Source: Siphonodentalium dalli (Eukaryota > Mollusca > Scaphopoda > Gadilida > Siphonodentaliidae). Taken from it: a stretch of DNA of 64,000 bases. Location of the stretch: contig CP136069.1 of assembly GCA_032622095.1 (NCBI GenBank), forward strand, positions 1,116,001 through 1,180,000. The letters are read 5' to 3'. Positions within the stretch are counted from its first letter, which is position 1; each line of letters starts with the position of its first letter. The notes under the pieces are model-generated. The model did not search any database and was not told where the DNA came from. It saw nothing but the letters and a program-made list of their open reading frames with translations. The position numbers were made by a program, and so were the translations under genes. Positions 33,109 to 46,455 of this stretch are shown piece by piece.

Positions 33109-36100
33109 ACGACCATGATCATCTGATGTATAACATCCATACTGTCATCGATCTGCCTAATCATAACAAGAGACGACCATGATCATCTGATGTATAACAG
33201 CCATACTGTCATCGATCTGCCTAATCATAACAAGAGACGACCATGATCATCTGATGTATAACAGCCATACTGTTATCGATCTGCCTAATCATAACAAGAG
33301 ACGGCCATGATCATCTGATGTATAACAGCCATACTGTCATCGATCTGCCTAATCATAACAAGAGACGGCCATGATCATCTGATGTATAACAGCCATACTG
33401 TCATCGATCTGCCTAATCATAACAAGAGACGGCCATGATCATCTGATGTATAACAGCCATACTGTCATCGATCTGCCTAATCATAACAAGAGACGGCCAT
33501 GATCATCTGATGTATAACAGCCATACTGTCATCGATCTGCCTAATCATAACAAGAGACGACCATGATCATCTGATGTATAACAGCCATACTGTCATCGAT
33601 CTGCCTAATCATAACAAGAGACGACCATGATCATCTGATGTATAACAGCCATACTGTCATCGATCTGCCTAATCATAACAAGAGACGGCCATGATCATCT
33701 GATGTATAACAGCCATACTGTCATCGATCTGCCTAATCATAACAAGAGACGGCCATGATCATCTGATGTATAACAAGCCATACTGTCATCGATCTGCCTA
33801 ATCATAACAAGAGACGGCCATGATCATCTGATGTATAACAGCCATACTGTCATCGATCTGCCTAATCATAACAAGAGACGACCATGATCATCTGATGTAT
33901 AACAGCCATACTGTCATCGATCTGCCTAATCATACAAGAGACGGCCATGATCATCTGATGTATAACAGCCATACTGTCATCGATCTGCCTAATCATAACA
34001 AGAGACGGCCATGATCATCTGATGTATAACAGCCATACTGTCATCGATCTGCCTAATCATAACAAGAGACGGCCATGATCATCTGATGTATAACAGCCAT
34101 ACTGTCATCGATCTGCCTAATCATAACAAGAGACGGCCATGATCATCTGATGTATAACAGCCATACTGTCATCGATCTGCCTAATCATAACAAGAGACGA
34201 CCATGATCATCTGATGTATAACAGCCATACTGTCATCGATCTGCCTAATCATAACAAGAGACGGCCATGATCATCTGATGTATAACAGCCATACTGTCAT
34301 CGATCTGCCTAATCATAACAAGAGACGGCCATGGTCATCTGATGTATAACAGCCATACTGTCATCGATCTGCCTAATCATAACAAGAGACGACCATGATC
34401 ATCTGATGTATAACAGCCATACTGTCATCGATCTGCCTAATCATAACAAGAGACGGCCATGATCATCTGATGTATAACAGCCATACTGTCATCGATCTGC
34501 CTAATCATAACAAGAGACGGCCATGATCATCTGATGTATAACAGCCATACTGTCATCGATCTGCCTAATCATAACAAGAGACGGCCATGATCATCTGATG
34601 TATAACAGCCATACTGTCATCGATCTGCCTAATCATAACAAGAGACGACCATGATCATCTGATGTATAACAGCCATACTGTCATCGATCTGCCTAATCAT
34701 AACAAGAGATGGCCATGATCATCTGATGTATAACAGCCATACTGTCATCGATCTGCCTAATCATAACAAGAGACGGCCATGATCATCTGATGTATAACAG
34801 CCATACTGTCATCGATCTGCCTAATCATAACAAGAGACGGCCATGATCATCTGATGTATAACAGCCATACTGTCATCGATCTGCCTAATCATAACAAGAG
34901 ACGACCATGATCATCTGATGTATAACAGCCATACTGTCATCGATCTGCCTAATCATAACAAGAGACGGCCATGATCATCTGATGTATAACAGCCATACTG
35001 TCATCGATCTGCCTAATCATAACAAGAGACGGCCATGATCATCTGATGTATAACAGCCATACTGTCATCGATCTGCCTAATCATAACAAGAGACGGCCAT
35101 GATCATCTGATGTATAACAGCCATACTGTTATCGATCTGCCTAATCATAACAAGAGACGACCATGATCATCTGATGTATAACAGCCATACTGTCATCGAT
35201 CTGCCTAATCATAACAAGAGACGGCCATGATCATCTGATGTATAACAGCCATACTGTCATCGATCTGCCTAATCATAACAAGAGACGGCCATGATCATCT
35301 GATGTATAACAGCCATACTGTCATCGATCTGCCTAATCATAACAAGAGACGGCCATGATCATCTGATGTATAACAGCCATACTGTCATCGATCTGCCTAA
35401 TCATAACAAGAGACGGCCATGATCATCTGATGTATAACAGCCATACTGTCATCGATCTGCCTAATCATAACAAGAGACGGCCATGATCATCTGATGTATA
35501 ACAGCCATACTGTCATCGATCTGCCTAATCATAACAAGAGACGGCCATGATCATCTGATGTATAACAGCCATACTGTCATCGATCTGCCTAATCATAACA
35601 AGAGACGACCATGATCATCTGATGTATAACAGCCATACTGTCATCGATCTGCCTAATCATAACAAGAGACGGCCATGATCATCTGATGTATAACAGCCAT
35701 ACTGTCATCGATCTGCCTAATCATAACAAGAGACGGCCATGATCATCTGATGTATAACAGCCATACTGTCATCGATCTGCCTAATCATAACAAGAGACGG
35801 CCATGATCATCTGATGTATAACAGCCATACTGTCATCGATCTGCCTAATCATAACAAGAGACGGCCATGATCATCTGATGTATAACAGCCATACTGTCAT
35901 CGATCTGCCTAATCATAACAAGAGACGGCCATGATCATCTGATGTATAACAGCCATACTGTCATCGATCTGCCTAATCATAACAAGAGACGACCATGATC
36001 ATCTGATGTATAACAGCCATACTGTCTATCGATCTGCCTAATCATAACAAGAGACGGCCATGATCATCTGATGTATAACAGCCATTACTGTCATCGATCT

Positions 36101-39100
36101 GCCTAATCATAACAAGAGACGGCCATGATCATCTGATGTATAACAGCCATACTGTCATCGATCTGCCTAATCATAACAAGAGACGGCCATGATCATCTGA
36201 TGTATAACAGCCATACTGTCATCGATCTGCCTAATCATAACAAGAGACGGCCATGATCATCTGATGTATAACAGCCATACTGTCATCGATCTGCCTAATC
36301 ATAACAAGAGACGACCATGATCATCTGATGTATAACAGCCATACTGTCATCGATCTGCCTAATCATAACAAGAGACGGCCATGATCATCTGATGTATAAC
36401 AGCCATACTGTTATCGATCTGCCTAATCATAACAAGAGACGGCCATGATCATCTGATGTATAACAGCCATACTGTCATCGATCTGCCTAATCATAACAAG
36501 AGACGGCCATGATCATCTGATGTATAACAGCCATACTGTCATCGATCTGCCTAATCATAACAAGAGACGACCATGATCATCTGATGTATAACAGCCATAC
36601 TGTCATCGATCTGCCTAATCATAACAAGAGACGGCCATGATCATCTGATGTATAACAGCCATACTGTCATCGATCTGCCTAATCATAACAAGAGACGGCC
36701 ATGATCATCTGATGTATAACAGCCATACTGTCATCGATCTGCCTAATCATAACAAGAGACGGCCATGATCATCTGATGTATAACAGCCATACTGTCATCG
36801 ATCTGCCTAATCATAACAAGAGACGGCCATGATCATCTGATGTATAACAGCCATACTGTCATCGATCTGCCTAATCATAACAAGAGATGGCCATGATCAT
36901 CTGATGTATAACAGCCATACTGTCATCGATCTGCCTAATCATAACAAGAGACGGCCATGATCATCTGATGTATAACAGCCATACTGTCATCGATCTGCCT
37001 AATCATAACAAGAGACGGCCATGATCATCTGATGTATAACAGCCATACTGTCATCGATCTGCCTAATCATAACAAGAGACGGCCATGATCATCTGATGTA
37101 TAACAGCCATACTGTCATCGATCTGCCTAATCATAACAAGAGACGGCCATGATCATCTGATGTATAACAGCCATACTGTCATCGATCTGCCTAATCATAA
37201 CAAGAGACGACCATGATCATCTGATGTATAACAGCCATACTGTCATCGATCTGCCTAATCATAACAAGAGACGGCCACGATCATCTGATGTATAACAGCC
37301 ATACTGTCATCGATCTGCCTAATCATAACAAGAGACGGCCATGATCATCTGATGTATAACAGCCATACTGTCATCGATCTGCCTAATCATAACAAGAGAC
37401 GGCCATGATCATCTGATGTATAACAGCCATACTGTCATCGATCTGCCTAATCATAACAAGAGACGGCCATGATCATCTGATGTATAACAGCCATACTGTC
37501 ATCGATCTGCCTAATCATAACAAGAGACGGCCATGATCATCTGATGTATAACAGCCATACTGTCATCGATCTGCCTAATCATAACAAGAGACGGCCATGA
37601 TCATCTGATGTATAACAGCCATACTGTCATCGATCTGCCTAATCATAACAAGAGACGGCCATGATCATCTGATGTATAACAGCCATACTGTCATCGATCT
37701 GCCTAATCATAACAAGAGACGGCCATGATCATCTGATGTATAACAGCCATACTGTCATCGATCTGCCTAATCATAACAAGAGACGACCATGATCATCTGA
37801 TGTATAACAGCCATACTGTCATCGATCTGCCTAATCATAACAAGAGACGGCCATGATCATCTGATGTATAACAGCCATACTGTCATCGATCTGCCTAATC
37901 ATAACAAGAGACGACCATGATCATCTGATGTATAACAGCCATACTGTCATCGATCTGCCTAATCATAACAAGAGACGGCCATGATCATCTGATGTATAAC
38001 AGCCATACTGTCATCGATCTGCCTAATCATAACAAGAGACGACCATGATCATCTGATGTATAACAGCCATACTGTCATCGATCTGCCTAATCATAACAAG
38101 AGACGGCCATGATCATCTGATGTATAACAGCCATACTGTCATCGATCTGCCTAATCATAACAAGAGACGGCCATGATCATCTGATGTATAACAGCCATAC
38201 TGTCATCGATCTGCCTAATCATAACAAGAGACGGCCATGATCATCTGATGTATAACAGCCATACTGTCATCGATCTGCCTAATCATAACAAGAGACGACC
38301 ATGATCATCTGATGTATAACAGCCATACTGTCATCGATCTGCCTAATCATAACAAGAGACGGCCATGATCATCTGATGTATAACAGCCATACTGTCATCG
38401 ATCTGCCTAATCATAACAAGAGACGGCCATGATCATCTGATGTATAACAGCCATACTGTCATCAATCTGCCTAATCATAACAAGAGACGACCATGATCAT
38501 CTGATGTATAACAGCCATACTGTCATCGATCTGCCTAATCATAACAAGAGACGACCATGATCATCTGATGTATAACAGCCATACTGTCATCGATCTGCCT
38601 AATCATAACAAGAGACGGCCATGATCATCTGATGTATAACAGCCATACTGTTATCGATCTGCCTAATCATAACAAGAGACGACCATGATCATCTGATGTA
38701 TAACAGCCATACTGTCATCAATCTGCCTAATCATAACAAGAGACGACCATGATCATCTGATGTATAACAGCCATACTGTCATCAATCTGCCTAATCATAA
38801 CAAGAGACGACCATGATCATCTGATGTATAACAGCCATACTGTCATCAATCTGCCTAATCATAACAAGAGACGACCATGATCATCTGATGTATAACAGCC
38901 ATACTGTCATCAATCTGCCTAATCATAACAAGAGACGACCATGATCATCTGATGTATAACAGCCATACTGTCATCAATCTGCCTAATCATAACAAGAGAC
39001 GACCATGATCATCTGATGTATAACAGCCATACTGTCATCGATCTGCCTAATCATAACAAGAGACGGCCATGATCATCTGATGTATAACAGCCATACTGTC

Positions 39101-39429
39101 ATCGATCTGCCTAATCATAACAAGAGACGGCCATGATCATCTGATGTATAACAGCCATACTGTCATCGATCTGCCTAATCATAACAAGAGACGGCCATGA
39201 TCATCTGATGTATAACAGCCATACTGTCATCGATCTGCCTAATCATAACAAGAGACGGCCATGATCATCTGATGTATAACAGCCATACTGTCATCAATCT
39301 GCCTAATCATAACAAGAGACGACCATGATCATCTGATGTATAACAGCCATACTGTTATCGATCTGCCTAATCATAACAAGAGACGGCCATGATCATCTGA
39401 TGTATAACAGCCATACTGTCATCAATCTG

Positions 39430-41413
39430 CCTAATCATAACAAGAGACGACCATGATCATCTGATGTATAACAGCCATACTGTCATCGATCTGCCTAATC
39501 ATAACAAGAGACGGCCATGATCATCTGATGTATAACAGCCATACTGTCATCGATCTGCCTAATCATAACAAGAGACGACCATGATCATCTGATGTATAAC
39601 AGCCATACTGTCATCGATCTGCCTAATCATAACAAGAGACGGCCATGATCATCTGATGTATAACAGCCATACTGTTATCGATCTGCCTAATCATAACAAG
39701 AGACGACCATGATCATCTGATGTATAACAGCCATACTGTCATCGATCTGCCTAATCATAACAAGAGACGGCCATGATCATCTGATGTATAACAGCCATAC
39801 TGTCATCGATCTGCCTAATCATAACAAGAGACGGCCATGATCATCTGATGTATAACAGCCATACTGTCATCGATCTGCCTAATCATAACAAGAGACGGCC
39901 ATGATCATCTGATGTATAACAGCCATACTGTCATCGATCTGCCTAATCATAACAAGAGACGGCCATGATCATCTGATGTATAACAGCCATACTGTCATCG
40001 ATCTGCCTAATCATAACAAGAGACGGCCATGATCATCTGATGTATAACAGCCATACTGTCATCGATCTGCCTAATCATAACAAGAGACGGCCATGATCAT
40101 CTGATGTATAACAGCCATACTGTCATCGATCTGCCTAATCATAACAAGAGACGACCATGATCATCTGATGTATAACAGCCATACTGTCATCGATCTGCCA
40201 AATCATAACAAGAGACGACCATGATCATCTGATGTATAACAGCCATACTGTCATCGATCTGCCTAATCATAACAAGAGACGGCCATGATCATCTGATGTA
40301 TAACAGCCATACTGTCATCGATCTGCCTAATCATAACAAGAGACGACCATGATCATCTGATGTATAACAGCCATACTGTCATCGATCTGCCTAATCATAA
40401 CAAGAGACGGCCATGATCATCTGATGTATAACAGCCATACTGTCATCGATCTGCCTAATCATAACAAGAGACGGCCATGATCATCTGATGTATAACAGCC
40501 ATACTGTCATCGATCTGCCTAATCATAACAAGAGACGACCATGATCATCTGATGTATAACAGCCATACTGTCATCGATCTGCCTAATCATAACAAGAGAC
40601 GGCCATGATCATCTGATGTATAACAGCCATACTGTCATCGATCTGCCTAATCATAACAAGAGACGGCCATGATCATCTGATGTATAACAGCCATACTGTC
40701 ATCGATCTGCCTAATCATAACAAGAGACGGCCATGATCATCTGATGTATAACAGCCATACTGTCATCGATCTGCCTAATCATAACAAGAGAAAGCCATGA
40801 TCATCTGATGTATAACAGCCATACTGTCATCGATCTGCCTAATCATAACAAGAGACGACCATGATCATCTGATGTATAACAGCCATACTGTCATCGATCT
40901 GCCTAATCATAACAAGAGACGGCCATGATCATCTGATGTATAACAGCCATACTGTCATCGATCTGCCTAATCATAACAAGAGACGACCATGATCATCTGA
41001 TGTATAACAGCCATACTGTCATCGATCTGCCTAATCATAACAAGAGACGGCCATGATCATCTGATGTATAACAGCCATACTGTCATCGATCTGCCTAATC
41101 ATAACAAGAGACGGCCATGATCATCTGATGTATAACAGCCATACTGTCATCAATCTGCCTAATCATAACAAGAGACGGCCATGATCATCTGATGTATAAC
41201 AGCCATACTGTCATCGATCTGCCTAATCATAACAAGAGACGGCCATGATCATCTGATGTATAACAGCCATACTGTCATCGATCTGCCTAATCATAACAAG
41301 AGACGGCCATGATCATCTGATGTATAACAGCCATACTGTCATCGATCTGCCTAATCATAACAAGAGACGGCCATGATCATCTGATGTATAACAGCCATAC
41401 TGTCATCGATCTG
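39430..41413 (+). repeat. Satellite B tandem segment, copy 1 (31-unit period)
   Basis: Private variants GCCAAATCAT (40197) and GAGAAAGCC (AAAGCC at 40791), plus TGTT at 39673 and TCATCAATCT at 41147, recur 1,984 bp (31 x 64) later. The block is immediately followed by its copy. Confidence 0.88.
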
Positions 41414-43397
41414 CCTAATCATAACAAGAGACGACCATGATCATCTGATGTATAACAGCCATACTGTCATCGATCTGCCTAATCATAACAAGAGACGGCC
41501 ATGATCATCTGATGTATAACAGCCATACTGTCATCGATCTGCCTAATCATAACAAGAGACGACCATGATCATCTGATGTATAACAGCCATACTGTCATCG
41601 ATCTGCCTAATCATAACAAGAGACGGCCATGATCATCTGATGTATAACAGCCATACTGTTATCGATCTGCCTAATCATAACAAGAGACGACCATGATCAT
41701 CTGATGTATAACAGCCATACTGTCATCGATCTGCCTAATCATAACAAGAGACGGCCATGATCATCTGATGTATAACAGCCATACTGTCATCGATCTGCCT
41801 AATCATAACAAGAGACGGCCATGATCATCTGATGTATAACAGCCATACTGTCATCGATCTGCCTAATCATAACAAGAGACGGCCATGATCATCTGATGTA
41901 TAACAGCCATACTGTCATCGATCTGCCTAATCATAACAAGAGACGGCCATGATCATCTGATGTATAACAGCCATACTGTCATCGATCTGCCTAATCATAA
42001 CAAGAGACGGCCATGATCATCTGATGTATAACAGCCATACTGTCATCGATCTGCCTAATCATAACAAGAGACGGCCATGATCATCTGATGTATAACAGCC
42101 ATACTGTCATCGATCTGCCTAATCATAACAAGAGACGACCATGATCATCTGATGTATAACAGCCATACTGTCATCGATCTGCCAAATCATAACAAGAGAC
42201 GACCATGATCATCTGATGTATAACAGCCATACTGTCATCGATCTGCCTAATCATAACAAGAGACGGCCATGATCATCTGATGTATAACAGCCATACTGTC
42301 ATCGATCTGCCTAATCATAACAAGAGACGACCATGATCATCTGATGTATAACAGCCATACTGTCATCGATCTGCCTAATCATAACAAGAGACGGCCATGA
42401 TCATCTGATGTATAACAGCCATACTGTCATCGATCTGCCTAATCATAACAAGAGACGGCCATGATCATCTGATGTATAACAGCCATACTGTCATCGATCT
42501 ACCTAATCATAACAAGAGACGACCATGATCATCTGATGTATAACAGCCATACTGTCATCGATCTGCCTAATCATAACAAGAGACGGCCATGATCATCTGA
42601 TGTATAACAGCCATACTGTCATCGATCTGCCTAATCATAACAAGAGACGGCCATGATCATCTGATGTATAACAGCCATACTGTCATCGATCTGCCTAATC
42701 ATAACAAGAGACGGCCATGATCATCTGATGTATAACAGCCATACTGTCATCGATCTGCCTAATCATAACAAGAGAAAGCCATGATCATCTGATGTATAAC
42801 AGCCATACTGTCATCGATCTGCCTAATCATAACAAGAGACGACCATGATCATCTGATGTATAACAGCCATACTGTCATCGATCTGCCTAATCATAACAAG
42901 AGACGGCCATGATCATCTGATGTATAACAGCCATACTGTCATCGATCTGCCTAATCATAACAAGAGACGACCATGATCATCTGATGTATAACAGCCATAC
43001 TGTCATCGATCTGCCTAATCATAACAAGAGACGGCCATGATCATCTGATGTATAACAGCCATACTGTCATCGATCTGCCTAATCATAACAAGAGACGGCC
43101 ATGATCATCTGATGTATAACAGCCATACTGTCATCAATCTGCCTAATCATAACAAGAGACGGCCATGATCATCTGATGTATAACAGCCATACTGTCATCG
43201 ATCTGCCTAATCATAACAAGAGACGGCCATGATCATCTGATGTATAACAGCCATACTGTCATCGATCTGCCTAATCATAACAAGAGACGGCCATGATCAT
43301 CTGATGTATAACAGCCATACTGTCATCGATCTGCCTAATCATAACAAGAGACGGCCATGATCATCTGATGTATAACAGCCATACTGTCATCGATCTG
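41414..43397 (+). repeat. Satellite B tandem segment, copy 2 (31-unit period)
   Basis: Contains GCCAAATCAT at 42181, AAAGCC at 42775, TGTT at 41657 and TCATCAATCT at 43131, each 1,984 bp after copy 1. Beyond about 43400 the variant pattern no longer matches. Confidence 0.88.
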
Positions 43398-45995
43398 CCT
43401 AATCATAACAAGAGACGGCCATGATCATCTGATGTATAACAGCCATACTGTCATCGATCTGCCTAATCATAACAAGAGACGGCCATGATCATCTGATGTA
43501 TAACAGCCATACTGTCATCGATCTGCCTAATCATAACAAGAGACGACCATGATCATCTGATGTATAACAGCCATACTGTCATCGATCTGCCTAATCATAA
43601 CAAGAGACGACCATGATCATCTGATGTATAACAGCCATACTGTCATCGATCTGCCTAATCATAACAAGAGACGGCCATGATCATCTGATGTATAACAGCC
43701 ATACTGTCATCGATCTGCCTAATCATAACAAGAGACGACCATGATCATCTGATGTATAACAGCCATACTGTCATCGATCTGCCTAATCATAACAAGAGAC
43801 GGCCATGATCATCTGATGTATAACAGCCATACTGTCATCGATCTGCCTAATCATAACAAGAGACGACCATGATCATCTGATGTATAACAGCCATACTGTC
43901 ATCGATCTGCCTAATCATAACAAGAGACGGCCATGATCATCTGATGTATAACAGCCATACTGTCATCGATCTGCCTAATCATAACAAGAGACGACCATGA
44001 TCATCTGATGTATAACAGCCATACTGTCATCGATCTGCCTAATCATAACAAGAGACGGCCATGATCATCTGATGTATAACAGCCATACTGTCATCGATCT
44101 GCCTAATCATAACAAGAGACGACCATGATCATCTGATGTATAACAGCCATACTGTCATCGATCTGCCTAATCATAACAAGAGACGGCCATGATCATCTGA
44201 TGTATAACAGCCATACTGTCATCGATCTGCCTAATCATAACAAGAGACGGCCATGATCATCTGATGTATAACAGCCATACTGTCATCGATCTGCCTAATC
44301 ATAACAAGAGACGACCATGATCATCTGATGTATAACAGCCATACTGTCATCGATCTGCCTAATCATAACAAGAGACGGCCATGATCATCTGATGTATAAC
44401 AGCCATACTGTCATCGATCTGCCTAATCATAACAAGAGACGGCCATGATCATCTGATGTATAACAGCCATACTGTCATCGATCTGCCTAATCATAACAAG
44501 AGACGGCCATGATCATCTGATGTATAACAGCCATACTGTCATCGATCTGCCTAATCATAACAAGAGACGACCATGATCATCTGATGTATAACAGCCATAC
44601 TGTCATCGATCTGCCTAATCATAACAAGAGACGGCCTTGATCATCTGATGTATAACAGCCATACTGTCATCGATCTGCCTAATCATAACAAGAGACGGCC
44701 ATGATCATCTGATGTATAACAGCCATACTGTCATCGATCTGCCTAATCATAACAAGAGACGACCATGATCATCTGATGTATAACAGCCATACTGTCATCG
44801 ATCTGCCTAATCATAACAAGAGACGGCCATGATCATCTGATGTATAACAGCCATACTGTCATCGATCTGCCTAATCATAACAAGAGACGGCCATGATCAT
44901 CTGATGTATAACAGCCATACTGTCATCGATCTGCCTAATCATAACAAGAGACGACCATGATCATCTGATGTATAACAGCCATACTGTCATCGATCTGCCT
45001 AATCATAACAAGAGACGGCCATGATCATCTGATGTATAACAGCCATACTGTCATCAATCTGCCTAATCATAACAAGAGACGGCCATGATCATCTGATGTA
45101 TAACAGCCATACTGTCATCAATCTGCCTAATCATAACAAGAGACGGCCATGATCATCTGATGTATAACAGCCATACTGTCATCGATCTGCCTAATCATAA
45201 CAAGAGACGGCCATGATCATCTGATGTATAACAGCCATACTGTCATCGATCTGCCTAATCATAACAAGAGACGGCCATGATCATCTGATGTATAACAGCC
45301 ATACTGTCATCGATCTGCCTAATCATAACAAGAGACGACCATGATCATCTGATGTATAACAGCCATACTGTCATCGATCTGCCTAATCATAACAAGAGAC
45401 GGCCATGATCATCTGATGTATAACAGCCATACTGTCATCAATCTGCCTAATCATAACAAGAGACGGCCATGATCATCTGATGTATAACAGCCATACTGTC
45501 ATCAATCTGCCTAATCATAACAAGAGACGGCCATGATCATCTGATGTATAACAGCCATACTGTCATCGATCTGCCTAATCATAACAAGAGACGACCATGA
45601 TCATCTGATGTATAACAGCCATACTGTCATCGATCTGCCTAATCATAACAAGAGACGGCCATGATCATCTGATGTATAACAGCCATACTGTCATCGATCT
45701 GCCTAATCATAACAAGAGACGGCCATGATCATCTGATGTATAACAGCCATACTGTCATCAATCTGCCTAATCATAACAAGAGACGGCCATGATCATCTGA
45801 TGTATAACAGCCATACTGTCATCGATCTGCCTAATCATAACAAGAGACGGCCATGATCATCTGATGTATAACAGCCATACTGTCATCGATCTGCCTAATC
45901 ATAACAAGAGACGGCCATGATCATCTGATGTATAACAGCCATACTGTCATCGATCTGCCTAATCATAACAAGAGACGACCATGATCATCTGATGT

Positions 45996-46296
45996 TTATT
46001 ACCTCCGACCATACCGACTACAACAATCGAAACCATCTGACAAGGGGACCGAGGACCACTGTTTTGTCAACTCCAAGCTGTGCACAGTTTATATAATAGA
46101 GAATTGGTTATATTTGACATATGTTTGAGGTGATGACAGATAAAAGGGTGCTGTAAGTCAATGTAAGACTATCCCAATAACATAGCCTGATATGAAAACC
46201 CATGGCAATATTTCAAACTTGACTTTCCTTCACCATAATTCGAAAACGATTCAAGACATCCCTCCAAATCGATTTGTTAGAAGTTTTCTCACTTAC
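45996..46296. other. Flank of satellite B; possible small exon, otherwise nothing
   Basis: Unique DNA begins right after GATGT. On the minus strand 46058-46003 is open between a possible acceptor (ACAAAACAG|TGG) and a donor (GGAG|GTAATA at 46002), reading WSSVPLSDGFDCCSRYGR. It is in phase with the exon ending at 46297. It is too short to call as a gene. Confidence 0.2.
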
Positions 46297-46455
46297 CTCA
46301 ATTGTCTTGTTATTCAGATTATAGCGGCCTCTCATTACATTTAGGAGATATATTCGGGGATAGTGTCGGTCTCTGATGAAGGCTCGCCATTCATCAAGCT
46401 CATGAGATGTTATCAATTCTGGTTTCTTTGATTCCATGATAGTTTAATTATCAAA
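46297..46455 (-). CDS. Candidate first coding exon of an unrecognised minus-strand gene
   Basis: Minus-strand acceptor TAATTTTCAG (ending 46456), an in-frame stop and then ATG at 46437-46435, followed by 47 codons to a strong donor GAG|GTAAGT (GT at 46296-46295). The peptide starts MESKKPELITSHELDEWRAF and ends NNKTIE, with a protein-like balance of charged and hydrophobic residues. Read-through past the donor gives 27 more codons before a stop (46213). The 3' direction runs toward satellite B, so a longer gene would need the 21.8 kb array inside an intron. Family not recognised. It could also be a relic. Confidence 0.35.

Larger units (their letters stand above)
24229..45995 (+). repeat. Satellite B: 340 tandem copies of a 64-bp unit
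   Basis: Unit (three parts): GATGTATAACAGCCATACTG, TCATCGATCTGCCTAATCAT, AACAAGAGACGGCCATGATC, then ATCT; 64 bp. From 24229 to the final GATGT at 45991-45995 the phase advances by exactly 340 units plus a net +2 bases from four single-base indels. Units are nearly identical and mostly differ at four positions: tgtC/Tatc, atcG/Aatc, gaC/Tgg and gacG/Acc. Because 64 is not a multiple of 3 and every frame meets stops, the array encodes no protein. It holds two GATC sites and two CpGs per unit. It is contiguous without spacers. The function is unknown; satellite or heterochromatin is the default reading. Confidence 0.98.

Noticed and set aside
24229-45995. CRISPR array or CRISPR-like spacer-repeat structure
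   Set aside because: The 64-bp units are contiguous with no variable spacers, the variation is scattered point changes, there are no cas genes and the context is eukaryotic. It is a satellite.
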